In this document: piece by piece, positions 5,704 to 7,017 of the stretch
Layout of the letters: each line of letters starts with the position of its first letter
Numbering within the stretch: position 1 is the first letter of the stretch
Source of the DNA: Chloroflexota bacterium
Lineage (GTDB): Bacteria > Chloroflexota > Dehalococcoidia > Lucifugimonadales > Lucifugimonadaceae
Direction: 5' to 3'
Length of the DNA: 7,017 nucleotides
NCBI GenBank assembly: GCA_009837685.1
Contig: VXTA01000292.1
Location: 1 to 7,017, forward strand
The notes under the pieces: model-generated
What the model saw: only the letters and a program-made list of their open reading frames with translations
What the model was told of the DNA's origin: nothing
Databases searched by the model: none
Program-made: the position numbers and the translations under genes

Positions 5704-6450
5704 CTAAACCCCCTCCAACTCCCCCTTGGTCATCAAGGGGGAGGATTTGGTTTCGTCGCTGATTACTTGGCCGTCGCTTAGAGTGATGATGCGGTCGGCT
5801 CTTGCAGCTACGTCTCGTTCGTGGGTCACTACGATGACAGTGATGCCGTTTTGGTGGTTCAGTTCAGAGATGATGTTCAGGATTTCGGCGGTATTTGCAG
5901 TGTCGAGGTTGCCTGTGGGTTCGTCGGCTAGTAAGACGGAGGGTTCTTTGACGAGGGCTCGTGCGATGCCGACGCGTTGCTGCTGGCCGCCTGAGAGTTC
6001 AGTTGGTCGATGGTCCATGCGATCGCCGAGGTTGACCAAGTTGAGAGCGTGTTCGGCGCGTTTCCGGCGATTGGGCCAGTGTCCATACATCATGGGGAGT
6101 TCAACGTTGGCTAAGGCGGTGAGGCGAGGTAGGAGATTGTGGGTCTGAAATACGAACCCAACTTTTCGGCTACGGATATCGGCTAGGCGATTGTTAGACA
6201 TGGTCTCCACGGCTTGACCGTCAATGTGATAAGTGCCACTAGTCGGGACATCCAAGCATCCGATGATGTTCATAAGGGTGGATTTGCCTGAGCCAGATGC
6301 TCCCATGATGGCGACGTACTCGCCGTCGTGGATATCGAGCGTGACACCGTCCAGAGCGCGGACTTGGATGGTGCCGTCGCCCATCTCGTAGATCTTGGTG
6401 ACGTCACGGATACGGATAACGGGTTGCAACGCGTATGTCGGAGTTCTCAC
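5704..6450 (-). CDS. ABC transporter ATP-binding protein, MacB/LolD type
   Basis: A 248-residue ATPase that powers the adjacent permease. Walker A is GASGSGKST (50-58), followed by the family mark NIIGCLDVPTSG (61-72). The Q loop is at Gln102 in FVFQTHNLLPRLT, the signature is LSGGQQQRVGIARAL (152-166), Walker B is SVLLADEP with Asp176-Glu177, the D loop is GNLD (180-183), and the switch His is 210 in VVTHE. All catalytic parts are intact. The start is GTG at 6450: it is 23 bases after the adaptor stop, no other start precedes the first strand (VIRIRDVTKIY), and the next ATG falls after it. No Shine-Dalgarno is seen. The last 13 residues (SSPLMTKGELEGV) are mostly encoded by a perfect palindrome and lie beyond the point where related proteins usually stop, so the tail is probably an acquired extension. 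Confidence 0.96.
   Translation of the reverse strand: MRTPTYALQPVIRIRDVTKIYEMGDGTIQVRALDGVTLDIHDGEYVAIMGASGSGKSTLMNIIGCLDVPTSGTYHIDGQAVETMSNNRLADIRSRKVGFVFQTHNLLPRLTALANVELPMMYGHWPNRRKRAEHALNLVNLGDRMDHRPTELSGGQQQRVGIARALVKEPSVLLADEPTGNLDTANTAEILNIISELNHQNGITVIVVTHERDVAARADRIITLSDGQVISDETKSSPLMTKGELEGV
5719..5743. repeat. Perfect 10-bp palindrome at the 3' end of the ATPase gene
   Basis: Arms CTCCCCCTTG (5719-5728) and CAAGGGGGAG (5734-5743) flank the 5-base loop GTCAT. On the minus strand it encodes residues of the PLMTKGE tail, and another G-rich run (GGAGGGGG) follows just before the TAG stop. It looks like a dispersed repeat that landed at the gene end. In the mRNA it would form a strong hairpin between the ATPase and permease genes and could protect the upstream message or lower expression of the genes below. 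Confidence 0.75.
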
Positions 6451-6473
6451 TATCGCTCTGCTTTGGCTGTCAA

Positions 6474-7017
6474 CTACCGTCCTGGTGGGCCGCCACCGAC
6501 AGAGACCGATCTAGTGATCGCGCGGAAGCCGCCGAATTGACTGGTATCGGCTCCGACGACAGTCATGAGGATGGTTTCGCCTTCCGATGCGCCATCTTCG
6601 ATGACAGTCCAGAAGTCGTCGGAGATGCTTAGGGTGACATTGCGGGGTTCAAGTGTGCCGTCGGATTTGGAGATGAGCAATATGGGTTGGTTGACCGATC
6701 CGAACAAGGCTTGTATGGGGACTAGGAGTTGGTCGGTCTGCTCGCGTATGACGACTTCGGCAACGGCGCTGAGTCCTTCGGGCAGTTGCGTATCGGCTGG
6801 TTGTTCGGTTTGAATGGTTACCGGGTATGTGACTACGCCTTGATTCGATTCGCCGAACGCGGCGATGTCGGAGATGTTGCCGATCAGGGCTTCGTCGCCG
6901 AGGGCTTCGAGTTCGATAGATGCGGGATCGCCGACTTGGAGGAAAAGCACATCGACTTCGTCAACGGTTCCGGAGATTTCGACGATGGATGGGTCGGCGA
7001 TGATGATTGCTGGGCTG
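6474..7017 (-). CDS. HlyD/MacA-type periplasmic adaptor subunit (5' end missing)
   Basis: The C-terminal 180 residues of a membrane fusion protein; the frame runs off the right edge without a start, so the GTG at 6950 is internal. The visible part begins in the beta-barrel domain, PSIVEISGTVDEVDVLFLQVGD, a normal adaptor pattern for the strands after the lipoyl and hairpin domains. It continues through TYPVTIQTEQP and LPEGLSAVAEVVI to LLVPIQALF, then a membrane-proximal domain (SKSDGTLEPRNVTLSIS, ASEGETILMT). It ends in a Gly/Pro-rich tail (GGGPPGR). Such adaptors link the permease to the outside and shape substrate capture in MacAB-like pumps. The ATPase gene follows after 23 bases, which together with the family match makes one operon very likely. 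Whether it carries a lipid or a membrane anchor cannot be seen. Confidence 0.9.
   Translation of the reverse strand, partial: SPAIIIADPSIVEISGTVDEVDVLFLQVGDPASIELEALGDEALIGNISDIAAFGESNQGVVTYPVTIQTEQPADTQLPEGLSAVAEVVIREQTDQLLVPIQALFGSVNQPILLISKSDGTLEPRNVTLSISDDFWTVIEDGASEGETILMTVVGADTSQFGGFRAITRSVSVGGGPPGR

Overview
All the genes I can support lie on the minus strand, so the window reads right to left. The likely source is a Chloroflexota bacterium of the Dehalococcoidia/SAR202 type. The main evidence is the surface lipoprotein at 1722-2888, whose lipobox is followed by a (V/I)TRE(V/I) repeat tether and a Thr/Pro linker, a layout I know from Chloroflexota lipoproteins. Short GC-rich palindromes between and inside genes and mostly poor Shine-Dalgarno sequences fit this but do not prove it. 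The assignment is an inference.

Right part (7017 to 3366): a probable four-gene operon with gaps of only 23-29 bases. In transcription order it holds a periplasmic adaptor of the HlyD/MacA type (cut off by the window edge), a MacB/LolD-family ATPase, a MacB/FtsX-type permease, and a membrane-anchored protein with two beta-rich DUF5666-like modules. The first three form a standard ATP-driven export machine with ATPase and permease on separate chains. The fourth is the less usual element. The ATPase gene ends in a perfect 10-bp palindrome that supplies its last codons.

Middle part (3365 to 1722): a spacer with two palindromes and what looks like the 3' stub of a lost gene copy, then a short gene for an 86-residue protein ending in a CxxC segment, then the tethered lipoprotein. 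The functions of both proteins are unknown. The 24-base gap between them suggests co-transcription.

Left part (1721 to 1): the DNA repair glycosylase gene mutM/fpg (true start at 1560), a serine tRNA with anticodon TGA and an encoded CCA end, and the first 187 codons of a short-chain dehydrogenase that resembles pteridine reductases in its active site.

I see no phage, transposase, CRISPR array or defence system. The observations most worth a second look are the remnant tail in front of the 86-residue gene, the palindrome-derived end of the ATPase, and the DUF5666-like fourth member of the exporter operon.
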